DNA of 64,000 bases from UBA9655 sp964597045 (GCA_964597045.1 CAZQWE010000005.1:62001-126000), one strand, 5' to 3'. Shown: positions 24,774 through 33,792, counted from the first letter of the stretch. Numbers and translations: made by a program. Notes: generated from the letters alone by a model not told the origin.

Positions 24774-25632
24774 GAGCATTCTCCATCCAGAGTTCACAAC
24801 AAGCTCTGGCTAAGGCCCTGACTCGACCAATATAATTTGCGCGTTCCGTCACACTGATAACCCCTCGGGCATCAAGCACATTAAAAAGATGGCTCGCTTT
24901 CAGACAGAATTCGTAAGCGGGAAGGACAAGTTTATTTTTCACAAGGCTCTGACACGTGGCTTCCGCATCCTCAAAGTGCCTGAACGTCATGGCCACATCC
25001 GCATATTCAAAGTTAAAAGCTGAAAACTCCTTCTCCGTTTGAAGAGCTACATCGCCGTACGTCATTTTCGCGTCACCTTCGGCCCCGTTCCAGTCTAAAT
25101 CATATACATTTTCAATGCCTTGAAGAACCTGAACGACGCGTTCTAGACCGTAGGTGAGCTCTGCACAGACAGGCTCACACGGAAATCCACCCACCTGCTG
25201 GAAGTAGGTAAATTGGGTGATTTCTTGACCGTCTCCCCAGACTTCCCAACCCAGACCCGATGCCCCTAAGGTTGGGCTTTCCCAGTCATCTTCCACAAAA
25301 CGAATGTCATGGAGACGTGGATCCAGACCAATGGCCATTAAACTTTCAAGATAAATCTCTTGTACATTTGGAGGTGATGGTTTGAGAACGACTTGATATT
25401 GATAGTATCTATAAAGACGGTTTGGATTTTCGCCGTACCGGCCGTCGGCAGGACGCCTGGAAGGTTGAACAAAGGCCGTTTTCCAAGGCTTTGGGCCAAG
25501 TGCTCTCAAAGTTGTTGCAGGGTGAAATGTTCCCGCACCCACTTCAACATCATAGGGCTGGAGAATAACGCAACCTTGATCCCCCCAAAATTCTTGGAGT
25601 CTTAAAATTACGGATTGAAAGTCGGTCTTCAT
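24766..25632 (-). CDS. glyQ: Glycine--tRNA ligase alpha subunit
   Basis: The 288-residue catalytic subunit: FQSVILRLQEFWGDQGCVILQPYDVEVGAGTFHPAT, SRRPADGRYGENPNRLYRYYQYQV, and the class II motif region WEVWGDGQEITQFTYFQQVGG. With GlyS it charges tRNA-Gly. It is first in a glyQ-glyS-cdd run. The ATG at 25632 gives the standard N-terminus. Confidence 0.97.
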   Translation of the reverse strand: MKTDFQSVILRLQEFWGDQGCVILQPYDVEVGAGTFHPATTLRALGPKPWKTAFVQPSRRPADGRYGENPNRLYRYYQYQVVLKPSPPNVQEIYLESLMAIGLDPRLHDIRFVEDDWESPTLGASGLGWEVWGDGQEITQFTYFQQVGGFPCEPVCAELTYGLERVVQVLQGIENVYDLDWNGAEGDAKMTYGDVALQTEKEFSAFNFEYADVAMTFRHFEDAEATCQSLVKNKLVLPAYEFCLKASHLFNVLDARGVISVTERANYIGRVRALARACCELWMENAHD

Positions 25633-25714
25633 GTGGCGAATTACCCAAGTAAACGTTTAGAACGACAGTAGCTTTACGAGATTACTTGGTCAAGGATGTA
25701 ATACAAGAAGCCAC

Positions 25715-26518
25715 TTACTTATTTGCACCCTTTCTTGCATCAAGTCTCTCAAATTCTTCTCTTACATACTTACTCAGCTTTAGTTGCTCAACCTCTTTAC
25801 GATCGCGCATTTCATAGGCTAATTTTAGACATTTAGATAAGTTAACCTTTGTAGACATAACAGCGTCAAAACCACTCCCAACAATGTTCGGATCTGCTCC
25901 TAAGAGAAGAGCTAAAGCTTGCCTTTCCATAAAACCCTTAACAGGCTTCTCACTAACAAATCCCGCTGCTAGGGGAGGATTTGTATAGGTGCCGTCCCCT
26001 AGATAATTAAAATCAAAGCCTGCAGTACCGATAAGTTTTACAACGTCCAATCTCACTTTTTCATCTATGTTCAATACAGTTGGGAATGCTGGATCGAGAG
26101 CAACATGAGCCATATTAAAATATTGTCTGAACCCCCAAACCCTCCAAGAGGGATCTTTTGGATCGGCAACGAAATCCAGAAAACTTGCAACTCTTTTCTG
26201 ATCAGCCGCACAGATCGCGAGCGCAAGAGCATGAGTGCTTTCTTCTGGTTTTTCGGGATCTACGGAAAATAATCGATTATCATCAATATCATCAGTTACT
26301 TTTAGTTTTCGCAAATAAGGGATATGTATTGGTTTTGAAAGGAGTCTTCCTTTTGCTTCGCCTTCTGCCGCCTTAAGGTGACGGTCAACTCTCGCCATGA
26401 CTTTTTCGTAAATGACGTACTCAATATCATTAAACGCTTTGAGAGAGGGAAGCGTTGAACACACAAAAAAACAAATTGCCATGATGATGATTTTATATTT
26501 TAATTTAATTGTATTCAT
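25715..26518 (-). CDS. Exported protein with degenerate ankyrin-like repeats
   Basis: The 267-residue protein has a signal peptide (IIIMAICFFVCSTLPSLKA). Two stretches resemble ankyrin repeats: THALALAICAADQKRVASFLDFVA, and NPPLAAGFVSEKP...RQALALLLGADPNIVG, where LLLGADPN is typical of the repeat's second helix and turn. The repeats are weak and few, so the call is tentative. Host-associated bacteria often export ankyrin proteins. No close relative is recognised and no operon partner is present. The upstream 184 bp to 26702 hold the repeats of the divergent ATPase. Confidence 0.6.
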   Translation of the reverse strand: MNTIKLKYKIIIMAICFFVCSTLPSLKAFNDIEYVIYEKVMARVDRHLKAAEGEAKGRLLSKPIHIPYLRKLKVTDDIDDNRLFSVDPEKPEESTHALALAICAADQKRVASFLDFVADPKDPSWRVWGFRQYFNMAHVALDPAFPTVLNIDEKVRLDVVKLIGTAGFDFNYLGDGTYTNPPLAAGFVSEKPVKGFMERQALALLLGADPNIVGSGFDAVMSTKVNLSKCLKLAYEMRDRKEVEQLKLSKYVREEFERLDARKGANK

Positions 26519-26615
26519 ATTATTCCCGTTCTTATATAATTAAGTTTATTATTTTCTTCCCTATTGAAGCATATCTGGCTAATGACAACAATAGAGAAAA
26601 TATCCTGGCTCTGAC

Positions 26616-26700
26616 TTCTAATTTACAAGGAAGAAAATAGGTTGCTATTGAAAATTTTACATTGTAAATTAGATTTCTCATTTCTAATTTACAAGGAGAA
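26616..26700. repeat. Three copies of TCTAATTTACAA upstream of the ATPase gene
   Basis: Direct copies at 26618-26629 and 26683-26694 share TTCTAATTTACAAGGA. An inverted copy TTGTAAATTAGA lies at 26662-26673. The second and third copies form a 12-bp perfect stem with a 9-nt loop (26662-26694), immediately before and touching the AAGGAG ribosome binding site of the gene at 26703. This arrangement could limit translation or be bound by a repressor. Confidence 0.65.
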
Positions 26701-26702
26701 AA

Positions 26703-27842
26703 ATGAAAATATTTATTGAACGGAAAGACTTTATCCAAAGAATTCAGGAAACTTTTGAAAGTAATCCTGTTTGTGCTCTCTTAGGTCCCCGTCAATGTGG
26801 TAAATCAACTTTGGCAAAACTGTATGCGGAGCAGATCAAAGAGCCAGTTCATTTATTAGATTTAGAAAATCCTGCTCACCTTGCTCGTTTAGAAAACGCT
26901 CAGCTTACTCTTGAGACGATGGAAGGGTTAATTATTATTGATGAGATTCAGTTTCGCCCTGAACTCTTTCCGCTCCTTCGTGTTTTAGTTGATTCTAGAA
27001 AACAAAATTATCTTATATTAGGAAGTGCCTCACCTACTCTTATTCGCCAAACTTCAGAAACACTTGCAGGACGAATCTCATATATTGAAATGACCCCTTT
27101 TTCTTTACCCGAAGTACAAAATATGCAGCTTTTGTGGCAAAGAGGTGGGTTTCCAAAATCTTTCCTTGCCGCAAACGACCGGGTGAGTCGTAACTGGAGG
27201 CGCGATTTTATTAAGACATTCTTAGAGAAGGATATTCCCCAATTAGGCTTTGACGTATCCCTTCAACTGATTCGAAGGTTTTGGCTAATGCTTACCCATT
27301 ATCATGGGGGTATATTTAATGCCTCTGAAATAGGAAGATCATTAAATGTAAGTTATAAAACGATAAGACGTTATCTCGACATACTCGAAGGAACCTATAT
27401 GATGCGCCGTTTAAGTCCTTGGTTTGAAAATCTTAAGAAGCGTCAAATTAAATCTCCTAAAGTGTATTTTAGAGATAGTGGACTTTTTCATAGTCTTCTC
27501 GGAATTGAGGATCAGGAAAGACTTTATAATCATCCTAAAATAGGCTCTTCTTTTGAAGGGTTTGCAATAGAAGAGGTCATTAGATTTCATAAAGCAGAAG
27601 CAGAAGATTGCTATTTTTGGGGAACACAATCCGGTGCCGAACTTGATCTCATGGTTGTTCAAAATGGAAAAAAACTGGGATTTGAAATGAAATACACGGA
27701 TTATCCAAAGTTAACGAAATCCATGCAAATTGCTCTTGATGATTTAAAACTTGATAAGTTGACTGTAATTGTCCCTAAAAGTGAAAGATTTCTACTGGCA
27801 GAACAAATTGAAGTATGTGGACTCGAAAACTATGTAGGTTAG
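26703..27842 (+). CDS. AAA-type ATPase with DUF4143
   Basis: The 379-residue protein has an N-terminal ATPase domain (Walker A LLGPRQCGKSTL, Walker B GLIIIDEIQF, then LILGSASPTLIRQTSETLAGR) and a C-terminal DUF4143 with SYKTIRRYLDILEGTYMMRRLSPW and the nuclease-like EEVIRF...YFWGTQSGAELDLMV...GFEMKY. These widespread, mobile proteins have no firm function; toxin-antitoxin or genome-maintenance roles have been suggested. The ATG at 26703 has a strong AAGGAG partly inside a hairpin. It stands alone. Confidence 0.93.
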   Translation: MKIFIERKDFIQRIQETFESNPVCALLGPRQCGKSTLAKLYAEQIKEPVHLLDLENPAHLARLENAQLTLETMEGLIIIDEIQFRPELFPLLRVLVDSRKQNYLILGSASPTLIRQTSETLAGRISYIEMTPFSLPEVQNMQLLWQRGGFPKSFLAANDRVSRNWRRDFIKTFLEKDIPQLGFDVSLQLIRRFWLMLTHYHGGIFNASEIGRSLNVSYKTIRRYLDILEGTYMMRRLSPWFENLKKRQIKSPKVYFRDSGLFHSLLGIEDQERLYNHPKIGSSFEGFAIEEVIRFHKAEAEDCYFWGTQSGAELDLMVVQNGKKLGFEMKYTDYPKLTKSMQIALDDLKLDKLTVIVPKSERFLLAEQIEVCGLENYVG

Positions 27843-27901
27843 TCTTAACAATTTCTTCATACTTTCCCTTTTATACTCACAAAAAAAACAGGGGAAGACA
27901 C

Positions 27902-28111
27902 ATGAAAAAATCTGTAATTATCTTGAGCTTAGGCTTACTCACTTTCTCTTCAGCTATGGCTGAAGTGACTCTCACAATTAATAACAAAGACTTTCCAGCA
28001 GGGTCATCATGTCATGGAACAGGAGTCACAGTTGTAAAGCTCACAGAAGGTCAAAAGTACGATCTCAAACTAGGTTCAGATTGTGAAGTTATTGTAAAAA
28101 AGATTCAATAA
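27902..28111 (+). CDS. Small exported protein, possible third member of the secreted family
   Basis: This 69-residue precursor has a signal peptide (VIILSLGLLTFSSAMA) and a 48-residue mature part, EVTLTINNKDF...SCHGTG...LTEGQKYDLKLGSDCEV. The pattern VxIN, a first Cys, EGxxY and then a Cys followed by hydrophobic strands resembles the genes at 15500 and 15768. The frame is open from 27815, but the ATG at 27902 with GGGGAAGA upstream is the proper start. Function unknown. Confidence 0.72.
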   Translation: MKKSVIILSLGLLTFSSAMAEVTLTINNKDFPAGSSCHGTGVTVVKLTEGQKYDLKLGSDCEVIVKKIQ

Positions 28112-28187
28112 ATGTATATATTTTAATAATTATTAAACTATTTTATTATATTATTATTGTAGATAAATTTTTTTAAGGAGAATTGTC

Positions 28188-28574
28188 ATGAAAGAAGTTT
28201 CCTCAGCAATGCGTACATGGATCCTTGTGCTCATCATGACTTACATTTTTTTAGGTCTACTTTCAATGTTTGCTCAAGGTGTCCTAGGAACTTTATACGG
28301 CACAGAGCCATTTGAACCCGGATTTATTAGAGTAGGCGGTGCTTATTCTTTAGGTTTTGCATTTATGCTATTTAGAGCCTATTCGATTAAAGAATGGGAA
28401 ATTGTAAAACCAATGATTGAAACAGTATTGGTCACCTCTTTACTATTAATCTTTGCAGGAGTCTTCAATTGGTTTGCTGTAGGTGTGTATAGTACGCAAG
28501 CTTACCTAATGTGGTTTATTTCATTAATATTAATTGTTGCTGTGACTGCAACTCTTTATCTTAAGCAACGTTAA
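28188..28574 (+). CDS. Small integral membrane protein, unknown
   Basis: The 128-residue protein has four predicted membrane helices: ILVLIMTYIFLGLLSMF, YSLGFAFMLFRAY, VLVTSLLLIFAGVFNWFAV and MWFISLILIVAVTATLYL. The upstream AAGGAG gives a clear start at 28188. No family is recognised with confidence. It is convergent with the sugar transferase gene, separated by 5 bases. Confidence 0.65.
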   Translation: MKEVSSAMRTWILVLIMTYIFLGLLSMFAQGVLGTLYGTEPFEPGFIRVGGAYSLGFAFMLFRAYSIKEWEIVKPMIETVLVTSLLLIFAGVFNWFAVGVYSTQAYLMWFISLILIVAVTATLYLKQR

Positions 28575-28579
28575 GTGAT

Positions 28580-29140
28580 TTAATGACTTACATCTTTTTC
28601 AAACAGGATCTTTTTAAAGGTCCTGAAAAAGATGTATATATCAAAGAAGAAACTTCTTCTTTTTAAATATTCCTCATCCAACCCAACCTTATCGGGAATT
28701 GATAGGGAATCCCTGCCATTGATCTGAGCCCAACCTGTCAAGCCTGGCGTTAATAAATGCACCCCACATTTCGTCCTGAGCATAACCAGATCATCTTGAT
28801 TGAAGAGGGCAGGCCTTGGGCCCACAAAACTCATATCCCCTTTAAGAATGGACCAAAGTTGGGGAATCTCATCAAGCGATGTCCTTCGAAGAAAAGATCC
28901 AATAGGAGTCAAATATTGACCTGCATTTGTCATCAAATGGGTTGGCAAAGCCGGTGTATCTATACGCATTGTCCTGAATTTAGGCATTTTAAAGAGGCTA
29001 TTGTTAATCCCAATACGATCCGACCAATAAAGAATAGGACCACGAGAGGTGAGCTTAATGGCAACGCTGACGATGCTAATCACCGGCAAAAGTATGAGTA
29101 AAGTTGTAAAGCAAAGGAGAATGTCAAATAAACGCTTCAT
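28580..29140 (-). CDS. Bacterial sugar transferase (undecaprenyl-phosphate sugar-phosphate transferase)
   Basis: The 186-residue protein has an N-terminal membrane helix and the family motifs KMPKFRTMR, RRTSLDEIPQLWSILKGDMSFVGPRPAL and LLTPGLTGWAQINGRD. This family transfers a sugar-1-phosphate from a nucleotide sugar to undecaprenyl phosphate, starting an exopolysaccharide, O-antigen or glycan repeat unit. It lacks the extra N-terminal helices of the WcaJ/PssY type, resembling the short form. No glycan cluster surrounds it; the neighbour upstream is trpS. Confidence 0.93.
   Translation of the reverse strand: MKRLFDILLCFTTLLILLPVISIVSVAIKLTSRGPILYWSDRIGINNSLFKMPKFRTMRIDTPALPTHLMTNAGQYLTPIGSFLRRTSLDEIPQLWSILKGDMSFVGPRPALFNQDDLVMLRTKCGVHLLTPGLTGWAQINGRDSLSIPDKVGLDEEYLKRRSFFFDIYIFFRTFKKILFEKDVSH
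28590..28635. terminator. Long inverted repeat at the end of the sugar transferase gene
   Basis: ACATCTTTTTCA (28590-28601) and TGAAAAAGATGT (28624-28635) form a perfect 12-bp stem, with a partial inner AGGATC/GGTCCT pairing. It overlaps the last codons of the transferase and lies between convergent genes, so it may terminate both. Arms carry T- and A-rich stretches rather than a separate T-tail. Confidence 0.6.
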
Positions 29141-29142
29141 AA

Positions 29143-30141
29143 TTATACCTTTAAAAACCCAACAATATCCTTTATTTCATCCATATTCTTAAGGGCAAGT
29201 GCATTGGCTCTTTCCGAGCCCTTCCTCAAAATAGCATCAAGACTCGTTGTATCCTTCAACAAGTCTGCCATTTTTAAACGAATGGGCGTCATTTTTTCAA
29301 CAATAATATCTGTCAGGTCTTTCTTAAAGGGCGCAAAAGCTGACCCTTCAAACTTCATGCAGGCTTCATTCAAAGTAAGATCACTAAAAGCTGCATAAAT
29401 CCCAAGCAGATTTAAAGCTTCTGGGCGGGTTTCCATCTCTTCAGGCGTGCCTTGAATTGGATCCGTATCCGTTTTTGCTTTTCGAATTTTAAGAGCAATT
29501 GTGTCCGGCTCATCAGAAAACTGAATCCGACTATAATCGGATGTGTCCGTTTTGCTCATCTTTTTAGTACCGTCCCTGAGGCTCATAATCCGGGACGCCG
29601 TTTGCATAATATAGGGCTCAGGAAGGGTAAAATAATCAACACCATATTTACGGTTAAAGGCACCCGCTATGTCCCGTGCTAACTCAAGATGTTGCTTCTG
29701 ATCTTCGCCTACGGGAACATGGGTTGCCTTATAGACAAGGATATCTGCCGCCATTAAAACGGGATAAGCATAGAGCCCCAAGTTAGCCTCTTCTTTATGT
29801 TTACCAGCCTTTTCTTTAAATTGAGTCATGCGATTGAGCCAACCTAAAGGTGTGTGACACCCCAGAATCCAACCGAGTTCACTATGGGCAGAGACAGCAC
29901 TTTGCGGAAAAATAATGCACTTATCCGGATCGATCCCTGCTGCGATGTACGAAGCAGCTACTTCCCGTGTCCATTTAAGCATGTTTTCAGGACTCGGGAG
30001 GGTTGTGAGGGAATGAAGGTCAACGATACAAAAAAGACTTTCAAAGGAATGTTGAAGTCTGACCCAGTTTCTGAGGGCTCCTAAATAGTTGCCAATATGG
30101 AAATTACCTGTGGCTTGTATGCCAGAAAATATGCGTTTCAT
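29143..30141 (-). CDS. trpS: Tryptophan--tRNA ligase
   Basis: This 332-residue class I synthetase has the HIGH-type motif in GIQATGNFHIGNYLGALRNW, the PVGEDQKQHLELARDIA block and the KMSKS loop as GTKKMSKTDTSDYSRI. It charges tRNA-Trp. Its start overlaps the stop of the upstream murJ copy by 4 bases (ATGA type), so murJ-murJ-trpS is one operon, a pairing common in alphaproteobacteria. Confidence 0.97.
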   Translation of the reverse strand: MKRIFSGIQATGNFHIGNYLGALRNWVRLQHSFESLFCIVDLHSLTTLPSPENMLKWTREVAASYIAAGIDPDKCIIFPQSAVSAHSELGWILGCHTPLGWLNRMTQFKEKAGKHKEEANLGLYAYPVLMAADILVYKATHVPVGEDQKQHLELARDIAGAFNRKYGVDYFTLPEPYIMQTASRIMSLRDGTKKMSKTDTSDYSRIQFSDEPDTIALKIRKAKTDTDPIQGTPEEMETRPEALNLLGIYAAFSDLTLNEACMKFEGSAFAPFKKDLTDIIVEKMTPIRLKMADLLKDTTSLDAILRKGSERANALALKNMDEIKDIVGFLKV

Positions 30142-31688
30142 GAAGTCCTCGCAGAAAACATAAGCTTAAGATCGTTAAAACGAAAAGCGCCCATAAGATG
30201 AGAAAGTACCAAAAAGCCCAAAAGACCCATTGTAACAAGTCCTGCAACGGAAAGATCCCTGACAAGTTCGCCTTTTAGAAAGAAAGGTGAAATTAGAGAT
30301 TGCAAAACTTTCAAAAAGACAACTGTTCCAATACAGGTGAATACCATGCGGGAGGCAAATCTTTTAAGACGACTTTCAAAACGGAGGGACCCTCCTTGCC
30401 ATAATAAATATCCAAGCAAGATTGCGTTTATCCAGGCAGCAGCTGCTGTTGCAAAAGCTATACCAACTTGATGATAAGTCCCCATGAGGGCCACACTCAA
30501 TCCAATATCTACGATAACCCCTGCAATGGCCGTATAAACAGGCGTTAGGGTATCTTGGCGAGCAAAAAAACTTGAGCTGAACACTTTAATGAGAACATAC
30601 GCGGGAAGACCGATGGCAAGAGCTTGAAGAGTCAGGGATGTTGCGTTTGTATCGTTTGAGGTAAATGCGCCTCTTTCAAAGACCATCATCACAAAGGGTT
30701 CGGCCAAGAAAACGAGAGCAAGAGCTGCAGGAAGAGTTAAAAACATAGAAAACTCAATGGCTTGTGATTGAGTCTCATGGGCTTGCTCATTGAGATTAGC
30801 CCGGATCTGCCGAGAGAGAATGGGAAGAAGTGCTGTACTCACAGCCACACCAATAACACTAAGTGGTAGTTGATTAAGCCTGTCTGCATAATTCAGGTAG
30901 GAAATAGCTCCCGTTGGAAGCCAAGAGGCAATGAAGGCACCCACAAAAAGGTTAATTTGAACGACACCCGATCCAAAAGCTGCAGGACCTAAAATCTGAA
31001 AGAATCGCTTGACGTTACCATCAAACTTAGGCCAAACAAATCGAAGACCCATTCCCTTCTTTAAAGAGGGTATCCAAACCCACATCCACTGCAAGATCCC
31101 ACAGGCCATAATGCCCCAAGAAAAGGCAAACCCTGGTGAGGCAAACTTGTCATACAAACAAAATACAACAGCAATGATGATCATGTTTCCTGCCATGGGA
31201 GATGAGGCAACCACAGCAAAACGGTCGAGTGAATTCAAAATACCGCTATAGAGAGCCGTTAAGGAAATAAAGAAAATAAAAGGAAAGGTTATCCTGCTGA
31301 ATTCAATAGCGTAATAGAGACGCTCAGGAGTTGAGCCAAATCCTGGTACTAAATAGGTCATAAGTGAGGGAAGAAAAAGCTCCACAAAGAGCGTCAATAG
31401 AAAGAGCAATCCAACCCATATGGTTAAAATTTGTTCCGCAAAAGTACGGGCTTCCTCTTTCCCTTTCGTTGCCAAAAGCCCTGCAAACAAAGGAACAAAG
31501 GAAGCATTAAAGGCTCCTTCAGCAAAAAGACGACGGAAGAATGAAGGAAGTTTAAGAGCAATAACAAGAGCATCTGCCGCAGGGCCCGCCCCAAGAAAAG
31601 AAGCCGTTAAAACTTCACGAACAAAGCCAAAAAGTCGACTTCCAATTGTATAACCACCAACAGTTGTAATAGATCTTACCAAATTCAT
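30138..31688 (-). CDS. murJ: MurJ-family lipid II flippase, downstream copy
   Basis: This is a 516-residue MOP-superfamily membrane protein with about 14 helices. Motifs GFVREVLTASFLG, FFRRLFAEGAFNASFVPLF, FERGAFTSNDT, and SSSFFARQDTLTPVYTA define the MurJ (MviN) family, which exports the peptidoglycan precursor lipid II. It directly follows a second murJ at 31685-33232 with a 4-base overlap. The two are similar over their whole length but clearly diverged. Which copy is the essential flippase cannot be told from sequence alone. Confidence 0.94.
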   Translation of the reverse strand: MNLVRSITTVGGYTIGSRLFGFVREVLTASFLGAGPAADALVIALKLPSFFRRLFAEGAFNASFVPLFAGLLATKGKEEARTFAEQILTIWVGLLFLLTLFVELFLPSLMTYLVPGFGSTPERLYYAIEFSRITFPFIFFISLTALYSGILNSLDRFAVVASSPMAGNMIIIAVVFCLYDKFASPGFAFSWGIMACGILQWMWVWIPSLKKGMGLRFVWPKFDGNVKRFFQILGPAAFGSGVVQINLFVGAFIASWLPTGAISYLNYADRLNQLPLSVIGVAVSTALLPILSRQIRANLNEQAHETQSQAIEFSMFLTLPAALALVFLAEPFVMMVFERGAFTSNDTNATSLTLQALAIGLPAYVLIKVFSSSFFARQDTLTPVYTAIAGVIVDIGLSVALMGTYHQVGIAFATAAAAWINAILLGYLLWQGGSLRFESRLKRFASRMVFTCIGTVVFLKVLQSLISPFFLKGELVRDLSVAGLVTMGLLGFLVLSHLMGAFRFNDLKLMFSARTS

Positions 31689-33232
31689 TTTACAAACTCA
31701 TTCCTTAAAGCCCTGTGGAGTTCCCTAAAATGAAAGGCACCCAAAAGACGCGCAAAGGCTATATAAGCCAAGATACCTCCTCCGACCCAAAGGCCCACAA
31801 TCAGCGTACGCATATGGAGCTCACCAGGGAAAGGAATCAACAGTTGTGCACTATAACAGACTCCCCCCATCATGAGAGAAGAAAAAACAAGTCGAGGAAG
31901 AACCCCTTTTATCCGCGCGTCCATCACAATCCACTTCTTGTTATACAAAAGGAATCCAAGAGTAGCTGCATTAAACCACGCTGCGATAGCTGTAGAAAGA
32001 GCAAGTCCCACATAGCTTAAAGGACCAATCAACAAACAGTTCAAAATAAAGTTCAAGGCAACCGCTGCTGTTGCTACTTTCATCGGCGTTTTTGTATCTT
32101 GCCTAGCAAAAAACTGAGTACTTAAAATCTTCACAAGGACATAAGCGGGAAGACCTGCAGCAAAAGCAGACAGGGTAGAACCGGTTGCAATCGCATCCTC
32201 TGTTGTAAAAGCCCCTCTCTCAAAAAGAAGCGCAACAAGAGGACCACCTAGAACCATCAACCCAATGGCTGCAGGAAGGGTAATTGCCAAAGCAACTTCA
32301 AGAGCTCGGTTTTGCGTATGATGAGCTTGATCATGTTCTCCTGCTTTAATATGCTTGGAAAGCGCTGGAAGAAGGGCTGTACTCACTGAGATGCCAATAA
32401 CACCTAAAGGCAATTGATTTAATCTATCCGCATAAAAAAGATAGGAAACAGAACCAGTGGGGAGAAGGGAGGCAAAGATCATATCCATAAAAAGATTAAC
32501 CTGAATAACACCTGCACTGATAGCTCCTGGAATACCTAGCTTTATCAACGACTTAGCTTGTGGTGACAGTTCAGGCCAAACCATTCGAATACCCATTCCT
32601 TGAAAATGGCATGAAATCCATAACCATCCAAGTTGTAAAACCCCCGCAACAAACACTCCCCACGCAAGACCCACACCAGGCGAAACATACTCAAAAAGAG
32701 CCATAAAGAGCGCCACAATCATGGTTAAATTAAGGATAATGGGAGTCCCTGCAGGTGCGGCAAACTTCCCCAATGAATTAAGTATACCGCTTAAAAGAGA
32801 CGCAAGAGATATGAAGAGAATGTAAGGAAAGGTAATGCGCGACAATGTGACAGCTATGTCAAACCGTTCGGGAGTCGCTTCAAAACCAGGAGCAAACAAA
32901 TAGACAACAAAAGGCATACATTGTTCCATTATAAGAACAAACCCAGTAAGCGCAAAGAGGAGAAGAGCAAACATTTTCTCCCCATAGAGACGCGCAGCCT
33001 GGGGGCCGGATGAAACAAGGATGCCGGAGAACAAAGGAACGAAGGCCGCATTAAAAGCTCCTTCCGCAAAGAAACGCCTAAAGAAGTTAGGAAGCTTAAA
33101 GGCAACGAAAAAAGCATCTGTGAGGCCGCTAACACCCAAAATCCCTGCAATAAGGGCATCACGAATAAAACCCGTAATACGACTTGCAAAGGTAAATCCG
33201 CCTACGGTAGCAATGGATTTATATAGATTCAT
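31685..33232 (-). CDS. murJ: MurJ-family lipid II flippase, upstream copy
   Basis: The 515-residue protein shows the same motif order as its neighbour: GFIRDALIAGILG, FFRRFFAEGAFNAAFVPLFSG, FERGAFTTEDA, and STQFFARQDTKTPMKVA. It heads the murJ-murJ-trpS run. The loop GPGVSG-type variation and length are normal for the family. Only one murJ is usual in a genome of this kind, so this is a tandem duplication retained with both reading frames intact. Confidence 0.95.
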   Translation of the reverse strand: MNLYKSIATVGGFTFASRITGFIRDALIAGILGVSGLTDAFFVAFKLPNFFRRFFAEGAFNAAFVPLFSGILVSSGPQAARLYGEKMFALLLFALTGFVLIMEQCMPFVVYLFAPGFEATPERFDIAVTLSRITFPYILFISLASLLSGILNSLGKFAAPAGTPIILNLTMIVALFMALFEYVSPGVGLAWGVFVAGVLQLGWLWISCHFQGMGIRMVWPELSPQAKSLIKLGIPGAISAGVIQVNLFMDMIFASLLPTGSVSYLFYADRLNQLPLGVIGISVSTALLPALSKHIKAGEHDQAHHTQNRALEVALAITLPAAIGLMVLGGPLVALLFERGAFTTEDAIATGSTLSAFAAGLPAYVLVKILSTQFFARQDTKTPMKVATAAVALNFILNCLLIGPLSYVGLALSTAIAAWFNAATLGFLLYNKKWIVMDARIKGVLPRLVFSSLMMGGVCYSAQLLIPFPGELHMRTLIVGLWVGGGILAYIAFARLLGAFHFRELHRALRNEFVK

Positions 33233-33293
33233 AGAGAACCTCAGTAATTACGAGAGCAAGATAGTCCGGTAGGTTGCGAACGTCAATCAAAAG

Positions 33294-33560
33294 CTAATAA
33301 TGAAAGCGACAGGAAAGGATTCTTATTTTTGGATTTTCGACTGAATAAATAAGTCGATGCTCCTGATCTATACGTCTTGACCAACATCCTGACAGAGAAT
33401 GCTTTAAAGGTTCAGGTTTTCCCGTCCCTTGAAAGGGATCTTTAGAAACTTCTTGTATGAGATCTAATATCTTTTTAGCTTTTCTGGGGTCTTTCGTTAC
33501 CCAATAGGAGAGGTCTTCTATAGCAGCTTGGTCAAATTCCAAGTTCTTTTCTGACCTCAT
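33294..33560 (-). CDS. yoeB: YoeB-type mRNA interferase toxin
   Basis: The 88-residue RelE-superfamily toxin is very like E. coli YoeB. It has DLSYWVTKDPRKAKKILDLI, GTGKPEPLKHSLSGCWSRRI with the Glu and Arg positions, EHRLIYSV, and the terminal CRFHY with the catalytic His-Tyr. YoeB cleaves mRNA on the ribosome A-site. The start overlaps the antitoxin gene by 29 bases, ensuring coupled translation. All expected active-site positions appear intact. Confidence 0.93.
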   Translation of the reverse strand: MRSEKNLEFDQAAIEDLSYWVTKDPRKAKKILDLIQEVSKDPFQGTGKPEPLKHSLSGCWSRRIDQEHRLIYSVENPKIRILSCRFHY

Positions 33561-33792
33561 CCAGGGTTTTCCCTTCTTTCCTGTTCTTTGCTTCTAACAA
33601 TCTTTTAAGGTATTTAGGATTACGTGAAAGATAAGCTGTTTCTTCTAAGGATCTATAATCATCCTCAGATATCAGTACAACATTCTCCCCATTTCGTCTA
33701 GTAATAAGAAGGGGTTCGTGATCTGTACAAACACGATCTAAGTTAGCCTTTAGGTGCATCCTCATATCAGAATATGAAACTGTATTTTGCAT
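33532..33792 (-). CDS. yefM: YefM/Phd-family antitoxin
   Basis: The 86-residue protein begins MQNTVSYSDMRMHLKANLDRVC and has the Phd/YefM DNA-binding core EPLLITRRNGENVVLISEDDYRSLEET, with a charged C-terminus that would wrap and neutralise YoeB. The frame is open to 33849, but ATG 33792 with GAAGAGGTTTC upstream fits the family. It autorepresses with the toxin through palindromes with core TGTACA, two of which lie just upstream. Confidence 0.93.
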   Translation of the reverse strand: MQNTVSYSDMRMHLKANLDRVCTDHEPLLITRRNGENVVLISEDDYRSLEETAYLSRNPKYLKRLLEAKNRKEGKTLDEVRKELGI

